Shown one piece after another: positions 59,301 to 64,000 of a stretch of 64,000 nt of DNA. The DNA comes from Motacilla alba alba (lineage: Eukaryota > Chordata > Aves > Passeriformes > Motacillidae): the NCBI RefSeq assembly GCF_015832195.1, contig NC_052028.1, positions 1,097,501 through 1,161,500 on the forward strand, written 5' to 3'. Under the pieces are notes generated by a model. That model was not told the origin of the DNA. It saw only the letters and a program-made list of their open reading frames with translations, and ran no database searches. Within the stretch, counting starts at the first letter, position 1; every line of letters begins with the position of its first letter. A program made the position numbers and the translations under genes.

Positions 59301-62300
59301 GGGAGTAATAAAAGCACTTATGGAATTTAAGAGACGTTCTTAAGAGTCCAGCTCATGCAAAGTTCTGTACATCTTGTGATCTTTGGGTTTTGAAGCTCTT
59401 CCGAGTCTTCCCTGTCACCCCCAGTGGTTTCCCTGAGCTTGCCCCAATGTTGATGTGGAATTGCTGGTTTAGAGACCCCCAAACAACTTGGGGTGCCCAG
59501 CCCTAGAGGGCAGGGAGGGCAGCACATCTGGATTCCAGCTGTGTGCCCTGGGTGGGCACACAAGCCAGTGCAGTCACTGATGCCAGTGGCACAGCTTGCA
59601 AGTCCTGGATGCTTTTCCAGACCCAAGACAGTTTTTGTGCTGTGCAGATGCATCTCTTAAAGAAGCATATGGCTGGCTGAGTGCCTCCTGAGAGAATCCC
59701 AGCAAAGCTCAGCACTCACACTTCAGGTCTGATTCCAGTAGGAGCCTAGGAGTCTCTCGAAGTCTTAAATCACTGCTGAGCTCCATCCACTGCCTTCAGC
59801 CTTTGCTGCTTGTTTGGTGCAGAGCTGCCAGCGAGAACTCTCTTAAATTGAATCGATTTGACAGCAGCTGGGACTTGTTCTGAACTGCCTTGTACAGCAG
59901 AACTCACCCTTGCAGCCTTTCCACGCTTTGCAGCATTTTTGTTACAGGCTCTTAATGTATGTAAAAGAAGGAAGGTGGCTGCCCTCACTTACAGCGCTCA
60001 CTGCAGCCAGCTGTGCAGCAGAGCTGAGCTCTAGTGCTGGCTCTGAACAGGAATTGAGTCCTGTGGATACTTTGAGTGGCAGTGAAGGCTCCCATCCTAC
60101 CTGGTCCCTTTTTTTCCCCCCTCACCCTTTGCTTTTGTGTTGGTGAAACACCTGGGTTTTCCTTTCTTGTCAGGCATGTGTCCATCTCCAATGTTAACAC
60201 ATTCTGATCTTCTGATAATGCATTATAAATCTCAACCTTTCTTAATCTCATGTTGATCAAATAACATTTAAGATTGGTGCAGGGAAAACCTGCAATAAAA
60301 ATGTGTACACCCTTGGCTGTGGTATGGAGGTTGGCATTTTGCAGTGTTTTACTTTCCTTAAACTCTTAAGTGGTTTTACATAAATACACTAATGCTGTGC
60401 ATGGATTCTGCCTTAACATTGTGGCTTAATTCATTTGAATTCTACTGTTTTGTAGGAAAATATTTGAACTTTAGCTGTCTCCAAAAGATCAGGTATGTAG
60501 TCACCCCTAATGTAACTCCATTTGGTAATACTTGAGTAGTCTCTCAAAGCCAAATTCGAGGAGTATGGATGGAATGGAGCATGTAAGTTTGTACAGTGAC
60601 TGCTGATCTGTGGATAAACAGTCTTTTAGCCTCCAGCAGGATCATGCTCTCAGTGTGCAGAAGTATTACACACACAACTGGGCTTTTCAATTCCTCTCGT
60701 TGGAGGAAGGAGAGGATGGAATTATTACCAAGCTGGAATACCACAGTTCTTGTATTGCAGTGGCATACTTGATTCTCAAGTCTTTGATTTCTCCTTTGTC
60801 TTTTGCCTTGATCTAATGCAGACTCTGGATTAAGTTCCATCTGCAGGATGGAATTCAGGAGATAATGAAGGGAGGGAAGGGGAGCAGTCACTGTCCATGT
60901 AACACATGTGTCCCTCTGGCTGCATGGTACCACTTGTCTCCTCTCCAGTGCTCCCATGATATGCAAAACCTGTTGTGCTTTTTCATTTTTTTTCCTTTTC
61001 AGTATCTCTTCATCTTTTTTACTGCTCCTGCTGCAAGCATTAGAGGTCTTGATGGAAACTGAGATACTCTCTTCTGGATGTAGTGTTCATTATCCAGACT
61101 CTGCTCTTGCTTAACCTGTTTTATCCTGCGTAAGAAAGCTGATGTTCTGTAATGCTCTTAATGTGTCCTGGAGCTTCAGACCTCCTTTGTCCCAGAAAGT
61201 CAACAGAATCAATACAGAATAATTAGCATTTGTGGCTTATCCAAGTTGTGGCAGTCCTCTGGAATTTAAATAGAGGCAAAAGAGTGACTTAATCCTTCTC
61301 ATGTCTGAGAAAAGGATGAGGCTTAAGCTGTATCTTGGAAGGCTCTTGAAATAGAGGAGAGAACTTTGGCTTCCTCCTGGCCTACACAGGGACACATCAC
61401 TTTAGCAGGAGGGATGGGAGTTAGAGGGGAAGCAGCAGAGCCAGCTTGTGTATGGCAGGGTAATAAACCTGCTCAGGCTATCTGAAAACACTTTGTGACT
61501 TTGGAGGCTGGATACTCACAAGTTATTTTTGCTGAACAGGCATTCTAGGAGAGTAGTTTCCTTACAATAAGAGCAGCAAAGCCAGAGGCTGTCAGGCCAG
61601 GAGCTGCCTTGCAGAGGTGAGCTAAAAGGTGCATTTTTCTCAGCAGCAATTAAAAAAAGCACTGGCATCGAGCCACACAGGGAAAACCAGGGCATGTGCA
61701 AAATTAGCAGTAGGCAGTGAAGAATCAAACCTGGATGGTTCTGTGCTGGCTTTCACAAATACCTGTGTCTTCCACAAATGGAGGGTGTTTTTCTTTATTG
61801 TGTGTGTCAGAGTGAATGCAAATATTGTGGGATGTGCAGCCACTTGTGGAGTATCGACTGCACTGTGTTCTGGTAACCTCTGTCTGCCAAGAAACAAGGC
61901 TTTTGCCATTCATTGGGTGCTCCACTGCTGCCATATGTGGCCAGAAAAAAAAAAAATTGCTTCTCAGCTCAGAATCTCTTAAATATGCCCGAGGTGCTGT
62001 CAGCTGTGGTTTGATAAATATGATAACGTGAATTGACATTATCAGTTACTTTCTGAAACCTGCGGAGTGATCTGGGGAAATGAAGCCTGCTGCTTCTCTG
62101 GGGGGAAAAGGCTCTGAAAACAGAAGGTTCTTGGTTTAGGATCAGTTCAGCTCGTAGGAGTGGTGTCTTGAGAGTGAAGTCTGTGAGGCACAGGAAGTGT
62201 GGGTGACATGGGAGTGTGTGGGGGAGTGACTGGACAGAGATGAGGAGCATCTTGGGGATGCGGGTGCATCAGTCCTGAGTGCCGTGACTGCTCCAGAGCA

Positions 62301-62379
62301 TCCATCCTTCTAGCTTGCCTTTCATCTGCTGGGCTTTAGGAAATTTGTTTTGACCTTGTATTTAAAGGATGTATTCCTT

Positions 62380-62397
62380 AAAAAAAAAAAAAAAAAA
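62380..62397. repeat. A18 run followed by A-rich sequence
   Basis: Poly(A) followed by CCAAAAAAACAAAACAAACC. It could be the remains of a retrocopy tail, but nothing upstream resembles a gene transcript. Confidence 0.85.
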
Positions 62398-64000
62398 CCA
62401 AAAAAACAAAACAAACCATAAAGTACTTTTTTGTTGCCTTTGATTGATTGAATTTTGAAGTAAGGTTCCCACCTGCAAGTGTGGCTGGCAGCTTCTTTAA
62501 TATGAGGACAGGTGAAGATTTGGCCATGAGGCTGCACACAGAGGCTGTTTGGGGGAGTTGGAACACTGACTATCCTGAACTATTCAAGAATTCAAATAAT
62601 CCTGATACTATTAAATTTCTTTTCATGTTGTCTTGATATATGAATATAGTTGCATAATTTCTCCCCAGATTAAAATACATACAGAGACATTAAGGAATGC
62701 TGGAGATATTTTAGCAATTTCTTTGAGACACCAATCTCATTATGTGCTTGAGACTTTAGCTATTTTTTAGTTTATTTTCTTATATTACCTGCAGCATTGG
62801 TATATGATGCTTTAAAAAGCATCCATTTGCTGAGTAGGAAGATAACCCTGGGACTTGTTTGTAGCACACACATTTTGTCCTGTATCTGTATGTTGGAAGT
62901 TGATGGATGTTTTTCCTTTCAGGCTTCCCAGCAGATGAATTGCAGCTGTGACTGTCAGTGCTGTCCAAGTCAGATCCCTCCACGTGCATGCTGTCCCCAT
63001 GGTTTTTAACCCAATACTCTGCACTGCTTTTAAGTATGCATTATTTTTATTCAAGTTCTCTTGACTAAACCCCAGAATTAATGCAATTAATTCTGCTTGC
63101 TTAGAGGCTGTGCAACTGGCTGCCTGATACTGCCCAGGTGGCTTCTGCATCTGTGGCTTCAGTCTCATTTCCCCCTTTTCAAAGGGTTTGTGTGTGTATC
63201 TCCCTCCCCCTCAGCCTCCTGGATTGTGTATGGAGGAATGTGGGATGTGGGGCTGGCTTCCTCTTCCCTACTGTGCCTTTGAACCTCTCCTTTGAGGACT
63301 CTTTATTGAGTCATTTTGGGGGAAGAAGGTGACTGGAGAGCTCTGATGTCAAGTACAAAATAAGACTGCAGCCATATCACTTGATACTGTTCCCCTTAAA
63401 TGCCAAATTGTGAATTTCCTTAGAGGCAGAATGAGTTTTTTGGGCATCTCTCCAGGAGTCAAAGAATCCAAATTCTAGAGGTCACTGGACTGAAAAAAGC
63501 CAAGAAAACAAAAAGTTAATGCAGAAATAACTGAAGAGAAAGAAGTTGAAAGCCCTTGTGCCTGGGCAGGTGACCCCTTTGGAGCTAATGGCCTACAAGA
63601 TGTTCCTTCCTGCAGGGCCCTTTCATTGGGGAAGGCAACTTCACCCGGCCATGAAGTTGATGTTCCTTTGAGGGTGGGTTTGCATGTGTGGCTCTCTGGT
63701 AGCCACAGGCGAGGTGGGCTCCTCCCCATCCCAGTCAATCACAGCTGTGCTCACCCCAGGGGCTGCTCCCATGTGTGCAGGTGCTCAGGGACCTGCAGAG
63801 TGAGGAGAGCCTGTCAGGAATGTGTGTGGAAAGAAAAAGGTGGTAATCATGCAAATCTGCCTGTCCTGTACACCCCCCACAATGCTCTCATGAAGGCATT
63901 TTCACAGAGAATGTAGAATGCCTTTTTGGTGGCAGATGCTGAATTCTCCAAACTTCCTCTAAATTTTTATCTGTGGTCAGTTTTACAGTGCTGTGGAAAC

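Larger units (their letters stand above)
52781..64000 (+). other. CTNNA1: CTNNA1 intron 7, 5' part
   Basis: The first 11.2 kb of an intron that continues past the window. It contains a CR1 fragment (52885-53408), a C13 run (56335-56347) and an A18 run (62380-62397). The longest minus-strand open frame (57253-56756, 165 codons) shows no leucine-rich repeats or other domain. The large LRRTM2 coding exon expected antisense in this intron is not present up to 64,000. Confidence 0.85.

Overview
The window is vertebrate nuclear DNA, almost certainly from a bird and probably a songbird. It holds the 5' half of CTNNA1 (alpha-E-catenin) on the + strand, with typical vertebrate exon-intron structure. 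CR1 LINE 3' ends with the avian ATTCTATG-type tail lie at about 1417-1612, 23308-23480, 24432-24955, 44493-44750 and 52885-53408. Two solo LTRs of a kind I associate with passerine endogenous retroviruses lie at about 11414-11835 and 52100-52498. There are no bacterial-type genes or operons.

Layout. 1-20.7 kb: no recognisable gene. It contains an (AAT)n microsatellite, three GC-rich minisatellites or short tandem arrays, an AT-rich array beside a CR1 tail, a solo LTR, and AT-rich blocks at about 8.2-9.9 kb that look like non-coding regulatory elements. 20.75-21.6 kb: a CpG island, best read as the CTNNA1 promoter and non-coding first exon. 21.1-37.67 kb: intron 1. Coding exons 2 to 7 are at 37673-37779, 39647-39842, 46479-46645, 47412-47531, 49339-49605 and 52577-52780. 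Their phases join without a break into the first 353 residues: the beta-catenin-binding/dimerisation N domain and the start of the M domain with the vinculin-binding segment. 52.78-64 kb: the first 11.2 kb of intron 7. LRRTM2, nested antisense in this intron in mammals, does not appear before the window ends.

Most interesting observation. On the minus strand, interleaved with CTNNA1 exons 2 and 3, is a chain of exon-like open segments at 44049-44002, 39069-39004, 37171-37066 and 33013-32763. Each internal one has a splice acceptor and donor, the phases (0, 0, 1) match at every junction, and the last ends in a stop. Joined they give about 156 residues of protein-like sequence rich in Tyr, Trp, Pro, Arg and Thr. 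I do not recognise it. Its style recalls small axonemal or sperm-tail microtubule-associated proteins, but that is inference only. The 5' end is unresolved; weaker candidate exons lie at 45760-45733 and 46230-46210. If real, this is an antisense gene sharing genomic space with the 5' end of CTNNA1.

A second oddity is the split base composition of CTNNA1 exons. Exons 4, 6 and 7 have about 82-90% G/C at third codon positions, while exons 3 and 5 have about 50%, although all lie in similar AT-rich introns.
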